A stretch of DNA of 64,000 bases. Source: JAHEME01 sp034435035 (lineage in GTDB: Bacteria; Chloroflexota; Anaerolineae; Aggregatilineales; UBA3940). The notes beneath the pieces were generated by a model that did not search any database, was not told the origin of the DNA, and saw only the letters and a list, made by a program, of their open reading frames with translations. Of the stretch, positions 52,789 through 60,790 are shown in pieces. Each line of letters begins with the position of its first letter. Within the stretch, counting starts at the first letter, position 1. A program made the translations under genes and the position numbers. The stretch covers positions 124,001 through 188,000 of the forward strand of contig DAOTXW010000081.1 of the NCBI GenBank assembly GCA_034435035.1, in the 5' to 3' direction.

Positions 52789-53148
52789 GGGGGCGGCTCC
52801 TTACGGGACAATACCGATGCAGCCATTCTACGGCCTGCCGCCCCGTTCACCGACTGCCTGTGTTATGGGGCGGTTTAGTTGAACTCTGGTTAGAAAATCT
52901 ACCCTCAGGAAGGGCATCCTACGCGCTGCGTCAGGGAGGCAGGCACAGTCATTATTACCGACCTCAAACCTGGCAGATTGCGACTTCGGCTCCTCCGCAG
53001 TATTCTGCAGCCAGTGCTGGGCGGGGTCGCTCCGGTGCAGGGCGCCGGACGGCCGGGTTATTCCCCTTCCCCCTAACACGCCGGTTGCTGCCCGCCATGA
53101 CGCGGTTTCACAGCCGGCGTTCCAGGCAGTCAAAGTGGATACGCTGTC
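52789..53148. other. 360-base divergent intergenic region
   Basis: No credible gene. On the minus side it holds AAGGAG and a TATTGT/TAGAAT pair of weak -10 boxes for the aminotransferase gene. On the plus side it holds a good promoter at 52978-53006 for the kinase genes, leaving a leader of about 136 bases in which I recognise no riboswitch. Confidence 0.55.
52978..53006 (+). promoter_or_regulatory. Promoter of the deoxynucleoside-kinase operon
   Basis: TTGCGA (52978-52983), 17 bases, TATTCT (53001-53006). Predicted start near 53013. Confidence 0.5.
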
Positions 53149-54225
53149 ATGACTCGTCACCCCTACATTGCGATCGAGGGGGTCATTGGCGTAGGCAAAA
53201 CCACGCTTGCCCGCCTGCTGGCCCCGGAGCTGCGCGGCGAGGTGCTGCTGGAGGAATTCGAGGAGAATCCCTTCCTGTCCGATTTCTATGCCGACCGCGC
53301 GCGGTACGCGTTCCAGACCCAGATCTTCTTTCTGCTTAGCCGCTACCGGCAGCAGACTACCACGGTACCGGCGGCTCTACTGCGTGGACCGGTCATCTCG
53401 GATTACACCTTTGACAAGGACAGCCTGTTCGCTCACCTGACGCTGCACGGCGACGAAATGGTGATGTATGAGCGTGTCTACGCCGCGCTCAGCGAAAAGA
53501 TGCGCCGCCCGGATCTGCTGGTCTATCTGCGGGCCGATCTCGATGTGCTGATGGGCCGCATCGCCGCCCGCGACCGTCCCTATGAGCGCAACATGGATCG
53601 CGGGTACATCGAGGAACTGCGATCCGCCTATGAGCGCTTTATGGCTGCCTACCAGGATGGCCCGCTGCTGATCATTGACACCAACGATCTGGACATCGTG
53701 CAGCGCGCTGACGATCTGACTCAGGTGACTCAACGCATCAAGAACAGCCTGTCAACGGACACCTATCAGGCGGCGCTGCCCGGCGTGGGCGGGGAGGAGA
53801 CGCGCAAGCCGCAAGCCATTCTGCACGACCTGGAGGACGGCCCACATCGCCTGACCGACTTTCAGCAATTTCACCTATCGCTGGATGCCGATAAAGGCTT
53901 TTCACCGGATCCTTATCTCAATTTCATCGGCTTAAGCGAAGAGGTCGGGGAACTGGCACAGGTCCTCAAGATGCTGTGGGCGCGGCAGACCGCCCTGCAC
54001 CAGCAGGGTATTGATGGCGAACAGGCCCGTCGGCTGGCGCTCAGCCAGTATCGCAGCGCCCTTCAGGATGAGCTGGCTGACTGCCTGGCTTTTTTGCTCA
54101 AGCTCAGCAACTATGCCGGGATCGAGCTGGAATCGGCTTATCTGGGCAAGATGCAGATCAACGCCGCCCGCCGCTGGCGGGACGGGCGCGTGATTGAAGA
54201 TCGATCCGCACATGAGGAGGCGTGA
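53149..54225 (+). CDS. Deoxynucleoside kinase fused to a MazG-like pyrophosphohydrolase domain
   Basis: A 358-residue protein with two domains. The N-terminal 210 residues form a deoxynucleoside kinase: P-loop EGVIGVGKTTLA (residues 10-21), EEFEENPFLSDFY, QIFFLLSRYRQ and SDYTFDKDSLFAHL, as in dGK/dAK-type enzymes that salvage deoxynucleosides. The C-terminal part (about 245-345) is MazG-like: GLSEEVGELAQVLKMLW (Glu pair about 264) and DELADCLAFLLKLSNYAG (about 307), the metal-binding EExxE and ExxD motif set of all-alpha NTP pyrophosphohydrolases. The fusion would join dNMP production with removal of NTPs or dNTPs. The next gene, a second kinase, starts at its stop. Cytoplasmic. Confidence 0.8.
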   Translation: MTRHPYIAIEGVIGVGKTTLARLLAPELRGEVLLEEFEENPFLSDFYADRARYAFQTQIFFLLSRYRQQTTTVPAALLRGPVISDYTFDKDSLFAHLTLHGDEMVMYERVYAALSEKMRRPDLLVYLRADLDVLMGRIAARDRPYERNMDRGYIEELRSAYERFMAAYQDGPLLIIDTNDLDIVQRADDLTQVTQRIKNSLSTDTYQAALPGVGGEETRKPQAILHDLEDGPHRLTDFQQFHLSLDADKGFSPDPYLNFIGLSEEVGELAQVLKMLWARQTALHQQGIDGEQARRLALSQYRSALQDELADCLAFLLKLSNYAGIELESAYLGKMQINAARRWRDGRVIEDRSAHEEA

Positions 54226-54905
54226 TGACTGCCGGGAAGAAGTTCGTCGCTATTGCGGGAAACGTCGGCGTCGGCAAGAGCTCGCTCACGACGCTGCTGT
54301 CCGGTCACATGGGCTGGAAGGCGTTCTACGAAGCGGTGGATGAGAATCCCTACCTGGCCGATTTCTACCGCGACATGCAGGCCTGGAGCTTCCATTCGCA
54401 GATATTCTTCCTGACGCGCCGGCTGCGGCACCATCGCCAGCTCATGGAATGGCCTTTTTCAGTCATCCAGGATCGCAGCGTCTATGAAGACGCGGAGATC
54501 TTCGCGCGGAATCTGTACCAGCAGGGTTTGATGTCCGGGCGTGACTGGGACAGCTACCGCGAGCTGTACGATGTCCTGACCGAATTCCTCCCGGCACCGG
54601 ATGTGGTGGTCTATCTGCGGGCTTCTGTCCCCACACTGATGGAGCGCATACGGCGGCGCGGGCGGGAGTTCGAGCGGGAGATCGAGCCCCACTACCTGCA
54701 CCGACTGAACCTCCTCTACGAAGACTGGATCGCCCGGTTCACGCTCAGCCCGGTTCTGATCGTCCCCTCAGACGAACTGGACTTCGTGGCACACAGCTCC
54801 CATCTGGATCTCATCGCCTCCAAGATCCTTGAGAAGCTGGAAGGAAAAGATGAAGTGCTTTTTCTAGCTGAGGAAATCGAGCGCGCTAATGGTGTCGCGG
54901 CCTGA
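54225..54905 (+). CDS. Deoxynucleoside kinase (second, single-domain)
   Basis: A 226-residue deoxynucleoside kinase. P-loop AIAGNVGVGKSSLT (about 9-22), FYEAVDENPYLADFYRDM, SFHSQIFFL, the Asp-Arg-Ser motif VIQDRSVYEDAEIFA, and LID-type Arg cluster in MERIRRRGREFE. It is a paralogue of the kinase domain of the gene before. The two overlap at TGATG (or by 4 bases if the GTG at 54222 is used). Tandem dAK/dGK pairs that form a heterodimer are known in Lactobacillus, so the two may act as one complex with different base specificity. A strong terminator follows. Confidence 0.9.
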   Translation: MTAGKKFVAIAGNVGVGKSSLTTLLSGHMGWKAFYEAVDENPYLADFYRDMQAWSFHSQIFFLTRRLRHHRQLMEWPFSVIQDRSVYEDAEIFARNLYQQGLMSGRDWDSYRELYDVLTEFLPAPDVVVYLRASVPTLMERIRRRGREFEREIEPHYLHRLNLLYEDWIARFTLSPVLIVPSDELDFVAHSSHLDLIASKILEKLEGKDEVLFLAEEIERANGVAA

Positions 54906-54923
54906 CCGCACGCAGATCCCGCA

Positions 54924-54970
54924 GCAGGAGGTGGGCTGCAGCCAGTGGCCCACCTCCTGCTCTCTTTTTC
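54924..54970 (+). terminator. Strong Rho-independent terminator
   Basis: Perfect 13-base arms GCAGGAGGTGGGC (54924-54936) and GCCCACCTCCTGC (54948-54960), 11-base loop, followed by TCTCTTTTTC. It ends the kinase operon; the LCP gene ends just beyond on the other strand. Confidence 0.9.
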
Positions 54971-54978
54971 TGCCAGGG

Positions 54979-56385
54979 TCAGCGGTTGAGGTAATCGGCG
55001 CCCAGCACGACCTGGATATCGTACAACGTGGTAGTGGGCTGGGTGGCTACAATAGCGCTGTCGGGCACGCCCAGCAGATCAGCCAGGTAGCGCGCTGTGG
55101 CGCTCTTACCGGTGAAGTTGTAGATGATGGTCTGCGCGTAATCGAAGCGATCGGCATTGCCGACTGAGGCGACCTGAATGCCGGCAGCCTGCAGCATATT
55201 GCCGGTTTCGGTCGCCAGCCCCTCCTGCGAGGTCCCATTGACCACACTGACCACTGCACGCTCGGCCTGCGCGGCGGCAGCCAGATCTTCCTGAACCTGC
55301 GGCGTGCAGCCTCCCCCGGTGCCGCTGAACATGCTGGTCATCAGCCCACGCACCTTCTCCCGCTCCCAGATGATCACCTGGCTGCCATCCTCGCGGGTGA
55401 CCAGATCTTCGACATACTCCCCGCTGATCACCGCCGAGCAAATATTCTCACGTGGAACCTCAGCCGCCAGCCGGGTCAGCTCAAGGATTTGCTCCAGAGT
55501 CAGGTTGGTGTTGACGCCCTGCTGAACGTCCGAGTAGATATCCGGAGCCTGCGCCAGCAGGTTGGGGAGCTGACCGGTGCTGAGCACATGATCGCGGATG
55601 GCGAAGAGCACCTGCTGCTGGCGGGCGGCGCGATCAAAGTCGCTGCCAAAAGTGGCGCGCGTCCGCGCATACTTCAGCAGAGTCTCGCCGCCCATGCAGT
55701 AGTCGCCAGCCTCAATATAGAACGGATCGTAGCCGGTGCCTTCGGCAGCCGGATAATCCGGGTCGTCGATCGTCTCCGGCACATTGATCGGGATGCACCC
55801 CAGCCGATCGATGATCTGCACAAAAGCATAGAAATTAACCGACGCATAGTAGCTGACGGGCACGCCGAAGTTGTACTGCACCGTCTTCATCGCCAGGGCC
55901 GGCCCGCCGCCGCCCGGATACTGATCAGCATCGCCCCGGAAGTGCGCCGTATTGATCCGGTCGTAGACCCCGTAGTCCGGGATCTCCACCCACAGGTCGC
56001 GGGGCAGTGAGAGCATCCCGGCCGTCCGGCTGGCAGGATCAATGGTCAGCAGGATCATCGTATCCGTTCGCCACGGCCCGGTTTCCAGCTCCCGCTCGTC
56101 GATCCCCAGCAGCAGGATGGTGACACGCTCGCCGGGGGCCCAGGCCGCGGCACTTTCGCCCGCTGCGTCTTCCGGGTTGCCGTCTGCATCTGCGCCCAGG
56201 TCCGGGCCGCCTGCGCCGGATGCGCCCCACGGCGCTCCCGCCACAAACCCGCGCACCTGATTGAAGGTCAGATACCCCAGGCCCAGCACGCCCGCGATGA
56301 AGAGGGCCATCAGCGCATACGTCCCCCAGGGGGGGAGTTCCAGGCGATGGCGGCGGCGGACGTGGTGGGGGTCTCGGTAGCCCAT
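54979..56385 (-). CDS. LytR-CpsA-Psr (LCP) family protein with LytR_C domain
   Basis: A 468-residue protein. A cytoplasmic start, one membrane helix (about 22-44), an acidic linker, then the LCP domain (about 88-270): TILLLGIDERE, RTDTMILLTIDPASRTAGMLSLPRDLWVEIP with the conserved Arg-Thr-Asp, INTAHFRG, and LLKYARTRATFGSDFDRAARQQQ. A LytR_C domain lies at about 365-468 (AVVSVVNGTSQEGLATETGN). LCP enzymes attach lipid-linked glycans or teichoic-acid-like polymers to peptidoglycan, so it could anchor the glycan made at 3-25 kb. It follows the pseudophosphatase gene by 12 bases. Outer face of the membrane. Confidence 0.9.
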   Translation of the reverse strand: MGYRDPHHVRRRHRLELPPWGTYALMALFIAGVLGLGYLTFNQVRGFVAGAPWGASGAGGPDLGADADGNPEDAAGESAAAWAPGERVTILLLGIDERELETGPWRTDTMILLTIDPASRTAGMLSLPRDLWVEIPDYGVYDRINTAHFRGDADQYPGGGGPALAMKTVQYNFGVPVSYYASVNFYAFVQIIDRLGCIPINVPETIDDPDYPAAEGTGYDPFYIEAGDYCMGGETLLKYARTRATFGSDFDRAARQQQVLFAIRDHVLSTGQLPNLLAQAPDIYSDVQQGVNTNLTLEQILELTRLAAEVPRENICSAVISGEYVEDLVTREDGSQVIIWEREKVRGLMTSMFSGTGGGCTPQVQEDLAAAAQAERAVVSVVNGTSQEGLATETGNMLQAAGIQVASVGNADRFDYAQTIIYNFTGKSATARYLADLLGVPDSAIVATQPTTTLYDIQVVLGADYLNR

Positions 56386-56397
56386 GCGGGATTCTTT

Positions 56398-58548
56398 CTA
56401 GGGACGCGCGAACGTGTACAGGCGGTTGCCCGCTGTGACATAGATGTTCGGCGGCTGATCGGCGCTGTAAACGCCGGATACGGCATCCAGCACCGTATCA
56501 TCCGTGTCTTTATAGTTCCGCAAGAAGGCACCCGTCAGCGCAGTCGAATAGATGCGCCCGCCCCCCGGATCGGCGATGAAGAACGCCCGATCAAAGGGGC
56601 TCAGGTTCAAGAAGAACGCAGCCGGACGGGCGATAGGCTGCGGCAGCCCATCCAGCGCGAAGGTTTCTGACCGCCCAAAGAAGAATTTGGAGATGCGCCC
56701 GTTCGCATGCAGCGTATAGACGTTGCCGTTCGTGTCGATCTCCATATCGATGGCGTCACCTAACTGCGGATCGATATCGGTGAAGTATCGCTGTGGGGGC
56801 GTGCTGTATGAATCAGGGCCGGCGCTGTAGCGCCAGATCTCGTTGGCGCCGCTGTCGAGCACATATAGATCGCGATCGTAGACGGCAATAGCCCGCGGCT
56901 CGATCCAGGCCTGCGAGCTGGGCAGCACCGTGGCCGTCACGTCAAAGCTGGGCGAGTAAGTAATGAGCAAGCCGTTGCCACCGGCATCGCGGGAGAGAAC
57001 GGCCAGCACATTCCGCTGGGGGACGCCACCTTCAACCATCCAGGTGAGGTCGATCAGCCCGCCAACTACCTGGTTGCTGATGACTTCCCCCTTGCGGGTG
57101 ATGATCTGGGATGAGGCATTCACCAGCCGCAGACCGTTCTCGCTGAGATCTTCCCGGTACAACACATCGCCGGTGGTATCGATCACGTAGATGTTGATCC
57201 CCTGCATGATCGGGCCGCGCAGGTAGGCCCCCGGCTCATATTCGCGCAGCAGCACCGGGCTGATACGGGTCACATGGTCATAGGAGTCCAGCGCCGCCAG
57301 CGCATCCAGCCGCAGCTGCCAGATTTCCGCGCTCGGCTTGCGAATCTCGGCAGCCTGATCCAGCAGAAAGATAGCCGTCTCCCAGTGCGGGCGCGCCTGA
57401 GCCTGATTATTACCGGCAGTCCGGGCCGACTCGATCTCAGCCTGCGCCTCGCGTACCAGCTGCGCATATTGGGATGTCGATCCACGCAGACGATAAACCG
57501 CCGTGGTCAGCAGGGCGATCAGGACAGTGACCGCCAGCGCCACACCAACCTGCATCGTCGTGGAAAGATGCAGGCGCTGAGCCAGCGGATTATCCATCTC
57601 ATCTTCCGGCAGCATCCGCTCCACCAGCGTCCGCGTCCCACTGGTCGCCTGGGCCAGCCCGCTGGCTGCATTGCGCCCCAGCCGATTGAACAACGGCGGC
57701 CTCCGCGGCGGGATCGGGGCCGGCGGCGGGCTGTCGGATGAGAAGGGTAGCCCCTCGCTCGGCACAGTCGGGGAGGGCGCTGCCTGAGGCGGCGGGCCAG
57801 CATACTCGCTGATGGGCGGCGCCATCGGCAGGCGGCGCGGGGGCGGTTCCGGGTCGCTCTCCCCTTCTGCCAGCGGGGCCACCAGCTTGATCACCTCAGC
57901 GGCGGCAAAATCGCCTGCGACGCTGCGGATGTTCAGAACCGCGGTGTCCACCTCACCGCTTTCGACCGCATGGCGGATCACGGGGTTCTTGACGTGGTTC
58001 AGCGCCGAATCGGCCAGAATCAGGAAGTCCCCGGATCGCACCTCGCGCCGGTAGAATCGGACATCGGGCTGAGCCTCCGCGCCCAACGGCGGCATGCCAT
58101 CGGAGACTTCCTCGTCGTCCGGGAGCCGTTCCACAAAATCCTCGCGAATCAGGAAACAGCGCGCCGGGCCGACCGCTGCCAGATACAGCTCCTGCTCGCG
58201 CAGCACCGCACAGGCCAGCCCCACAGCCAGAGGCACAGGCCGGCCCGCATTCTTCTGCCGCAGCGACTCGTTCAGGGCCGTGATCGCCTCGCGCAGGGCA
58301 GAGGTCACACTGCCAGCGGTCGAGAAATAGGCGGCTGCTACCCCCCGAATGGCTTCTTCATACAGCGCCGCCGATTCTCGCTGCCCGGCTCCCAGGCCGA
58401 TCAACCCAAAGAATGTGTCCCCATCCCGTCCGCGGGCCGGGCGACGCGGTGGCGGCATGGCGATCGCGCCGGGCGATGCTGCGCTGATCGCACGACCGCT
58501 GACCACGAAAAGATGGCCGACTAGGGCTTCTAGCTCTGAAGATGCCAT
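56398..58548 (-). CDS. PP2C-like pseudophosphatase / membrane / propeller protein
   Basis: A 716-residue protein with three parts. Residues 1-220 have the order of strands of a PP2C phosphatase, but the metal-binding motifs are lost: DGxGG reads LIGLGAGQ, GDSR reads VGPARCFL, and SDG reads ILADSALN. A Pro-rich linker and a membrane helix near 335-353 follow. The extracytoplasmic part (about 360-716) has a helical stretch (EAQAEIESARTAGNNQAQARPHWETAI) and then propeller-like blades (AIAVYDRDLYVLDSGANEIWRYS, IDTNGNVYTLHANGRISKFF, FIADPGGGRIYSTALTG). It may sense phosphorylation inside and a ligand outside. It is followed by the LCP gene. Confidence 0.7.
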   Translation of the reverse strand: MASSELEALVGHLFVVSGRAISAASPGAIAMPPPRRPARGRDGDTFFGLIGLGAGQRESAALYEEAIRGVAAAYFSTAGSVTSALREAITALNESLRQKNAGRPVPLAVGLACAVLREQELYLAAVGPARCFLIREDFVERLPDDEEVSDGMPPLGAEAQPDVRFYRREVRSGDFLILADSALNHVKNPVIRHAVESGEVDTAVLNIRSVAGDFAAAEVIKLVAPLAEGESDPEPPPRRLPMAPPISEYAGPPPQAAPSPTVPSEGLPFSSDSPPPAPIPPRRPPLFNRLGRNAASGLAQATSGTRTLVERMLPEDEMDNPLAQRLHLSTTMQVGVALAVTVLIALLTTAVYRLRGSTSQYAQLVREAQAEIESARTAGNNQAQARPHWETAIFLLDQAAEIRKPSAEIWQLRLDALAALDSYDHVTRISPVLLREYEPGAYLRGPIMQGINIYVIDTTGDVLYREDLSENGLRLVNASSQIITRKGEVISNQVVGGLIDLTWMVEGGVPQRNVLAVLSRDAGGNGLLITYSPSFDVTATVLPSSQAWIEPRAIAVYDRDLYVLDSGANEIWRYSAGPDSYSTPPQRYFTDIDPQLGDAIDMEIDTNGNVYTLHANGRISKFFFGRSETFALDGLPQPIARPAAFFLNLSPFDRAFFIADPGGGRIYSTALTGAFLRNYKDTDDTVLDAVSGVYSADQPPNIYVTAGNRLYTFARP

Positions 58549-58550
58549 GC

Positions 58551-58583
58551 TCAGCTCTGCGGAACAGATGCGCGGTAGATCAT
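58551..58583 (-). CDS. Candidate 10-residue leaderless leader peptide
   Basis: ATG at 58583 opens ten codons (product MIYRASVPQS) and a TGA at 58551, two bases before the ATG of the pseudophosphatase gene. The ATG lies 6 bases after a strong -10, exactly where transcription should begin. It could couple translation of a leaderless mRNA to the downstream gene, which has no ribosome-binding site of its own. May be chance. Confidence 0.25.
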   Translation of the reverse strand: MIYRASVPQS

Positions 58584-58589
58584 GGGGGC

Positions 58590-58618
58590 ATTGTACCGGA
58601 GTCCCCCGGTAGTGGCAA
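58590..58618 (-). promoter_or_regulatory. Promoter of the pseudophosphatase-LCP operon
   Basis: On the minus strand TTGCCA (58618 to 58613), 17 bases, TACAAT (58595 to 58590). Five of six bases match the -35 consensus. Predicted start is at about 58583, the A of a mini-ORF start codon. Confidence 0.65.
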
Positions 58619-58629
58619 TCAATGGGGCG

Positions 58630-59520
58630 TCAGGGACCGACCGCCTGCTCAACCTCATCAGACTCTTCGCCCCCATCCTGAGCGCGAATCTCATCGTAGA
58701 TGGCTTCCAGCCCGGCGCGGATACGCCGCTGCATCTCCTCGCGCCGGTCGGGAGGGTATGAGAAGTGGGTGAGAAAATCGGCGACCAGCCCACCCACTTC
58801 CGACCGTGGCCGCCCGGCGCGGCACAGGCTGGCGATCCGCCGACGCGCTCCCCGCAGATATTCGGACAGAGGCGCTGTGGCGGCCGGGCGGACCGGCTCA
58901 CCGCGACCCGGCACGACAATCCAGCCGGCATACCGCTCGCGGCGCAGTTCGGTCAGCGCGTTCAGCCACTGCTTGGTTGCCGCATCGGCGATCAGCGGGG
59001 GCTGCCCTATCACCACAGAGTCACCGGCAAAGATCACCTTGCAGTCGCTCACGATCACCCAGAGGCTTCCCCTTGTTGGGCCAGGTCGATGTTGCAGGGT
59101 CACCTCGCGTCCGCCGCTGATCAGCGCCATCGACTCGCTGAAGGACACCTGCGGCGGGACGAGGTTCAGGCTGGCGATGGCAACCAGATCATTGTCGTTG
59201 GCGCTCAGCTCATCTGCTGCCTGGGATACAAAGGGCTGCTTGAGATCGAGGATCAGGCGGGCCGAGGCCTCATGCGCCACCACTGGCGCCCCGAACAGTT
59301 CGCTGCCCAGGATGCGATCGCGATGAGGATCGGTCAGCACCAGATACTGCACAGGCTGCTGGCTGATGGCTCGCAGTGCGTCCAGCCATGCCCGGGCCTC
59401 TGCAGGCATGGGTGGCGTATCAATGCAGATCCAGCCTTCATCAGTCAGCACTGCGCCCACCGTCACCAGGGTGCAGCCGGTCTCAACAAAGACCCCCGGG
59501 GCGATCTCCTGCACCGTCAT
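58630..59520 (-). CDS. Metallo-beta-lactamase-fold protein with altered metal site
   Basis: A 296-residue protein. The MBL fold is seen in VTVGAVLTDEGWICIDTP, VQYLVLTDPHRDRILGSELF, VTLQHRPGPTRGSLWVIVSDCKVIFAGDSVV and GWIVVPGRGEPV. The metal motif HxHxDH is DPHRDR, so the first and last His are lost, while His in QHRPGPTRG and Asp in FAGDS remain near their usual places. It may bind one metal, or none. The last 90 residues are helical and charged. It overlaps the AlaX gene by 4 bases, so both come from one mRNA. Function unknown. Confidence 0.75.
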   Translation of the reverse strand: MTVQEIAPGVFVETGCTLVTVGAVLTDEGWICIDTPPMPAEARAWLDALRAISQQPVQYLVLTDPHRDRILGSELFGAPVVAHEASARLILDLKQPFVSQAADELSANDNDLVAIASLNLVPPQVSFSESMALISGGREVTLQHRPGPTRGSLWVIVSDCKVIFAGDSVVIGQPPLIADAATKQWLNALTELRRERYAGWIVVPGRGEPVRPAATAPLSEYLRGARRRIASLCRAGRPRSEVGGLVADFLTHFSYPPDRREEMQRRIRAGLEAIYDEIRAQDGGEESDEVEQAVGP

Positions 59521-60749
59521 CCGCGCGCCTCTACTCCAGCCGGCGGCAGCGTCCCGGCGGCGAGCCGGAGCGCCTCCTCCAGCGCGGCCTGTGTGGCTCC
59601 AATACCGCCGCCCTGCGCGAAATCCGGGCGTCCACCCCCGCGACCAGCCCCCAGCGCAGCCAGCGCAGCACGCAGCGGCATGTTCATGTCCAGATCCACA
59701 TCGGCGCTGCGAGCGGCAAACACCTGGGCCCGGTCGCCGGCCGCTGCCAGCAGGACGATGAGTCCGGGCTGCTGAATCAGGCGGCTGGCCAGCCCGCGCA
59801 CGTCCTCAGCCGGGCGATCAGCATACACCCGGCTGATCAGCCGGATGCTCCCCCGATTCTCAGCCGATGCCAGCAGGGCGGGGATTTCGAGCTCGGTCAG
59901 CGCTGCGCGCGCGCGCTTGAGATCGGACTGTGCGGCCTTCAGGTCAGCCTGCAAGCGCTCGATCGCGCCCGGCACTTCCTCCGGCCCGGTTGTGAAGGCC
60001 GAGGCCAGCTTGCCCACCAACGCGTTCTTGAAACGATAATCGGCCAGTGCGCGCCCGCCGCAGCAGAACTCTACCCGGCTGCCCTCCCGGTGTCTCTCCA
60101 CCCGGATGATCTTGATCAGCCCGATCTCGCCTGTGCGGGCGACGTGCGTGCCCCCGCAGGCTGTGAGGTCAAAATCCTGGATCTCGATCACGCGCAGGCC
60201 ATCGGTGGCAAGATGCCCCGGAATGCGCCGGATGCGGGTGCCCAGCTGCCGGGCTTCCGCCTCACTGACCACCCGCTCGGTCACCGGGCGGTTTGTGATC
60301 ACAATATGGTTGGCAAGCTCCTCAACGCGCTCGGTGGCCAGCGCGTCCGGCAGAGCCTGATCCAGATCGATGGTGACTGTGCTGCCCAGGTGAAAACTCG
60401 TGGTGTTGGCCCCGACGACCTCGACAAAGGCCTGGGTCAGAATGTGCTGGCCGGTATGCTGCTGCATATGATCGAAGCGGCGGGGCCAGTCCACCTGACA
60501 GTCCGCCTGGTCCCCCACCACCGGCGCGTCCAGCACATGCAGGATGGCATGGTCGCTTTCACGGATCTGCACATCGATCACACGGGCTCCTGCCAGCATC
60601 CCGTGATCAGGCGGCTGCCCGCCGCCAGCCGGATAGAAATAGGTTCGATCCAGCACCACCGCGGGGTTGTCCCCCTCCTGTGTGCGCTCGACGATGCGGG
60701 CGACGAACGCGGTGATATATGAATCATGATAGTACAGGCGCTCGGTCAT
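59517..60749 (-). CDS. Alanyl-tRNA editing protein, AlaX-L type with DHHA1 domain
   Basis: A 410-residue protein like the editing and C-terminal parts of alanyl-tRNA synthetase. Editing site: HMQQHTGQHILTQAF (two His of HxxxH) and TACGGTHVARTGEIG (Cys and His), which hold the zinc. A coiled coil (about 255-290; AIERLQADLKAAQSDLKRARAALTEL) leads to a DHHA1 domain with GGGRPDFAQGGG near residue 375. AlaX proteins in trans remove Ser or Gly wrongly charged on tRNA-Ala. No aminoacylation domain is present. The first gene of its operon, overlapping the MBL gene by ATGA. Ribosome-binding site is weak (GGAG, 12 bases). Confidence 0.9.
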   Translation of the reverse strand: MTERLYYHDSYITAFVARIVERTQEGDNPAVVLDRTYFYPAGGGQPPDHGMLAGARVIDVQIRESDHAILHVLDAPVVGDQADCQVDWPRRFDHMQQHTGQHILTQAFVEVVGANTTSFHLGSTVTIDLDQALPDALATERVEELANHIVITNRPVTERVVSEAEARQLGTRIRRIPGHLATDGLRVIEIQDFDLTACGGTHVARTGEIGLIKIIRVERHREGSRVEFCCGGRALADYRFKNALVGKLASAFTTGPEEVPGAIERLQADLKAAQSDLKRARAALTELEIPALLASAENRGSIRLISRVYADRPAEDVRGLASRLIQQPGLIVLLAAAGDRAQVFAARSADVDLDMNMPLRAALAALGAGRGGGRPDFAQGGGIGATQAALEEALRLAAGTLPPAGVEARG

Positions 60750-60790
60750 CAGATGTTGCCGCTCCGTCGGGCAGCGTAAGCCACACCGTC

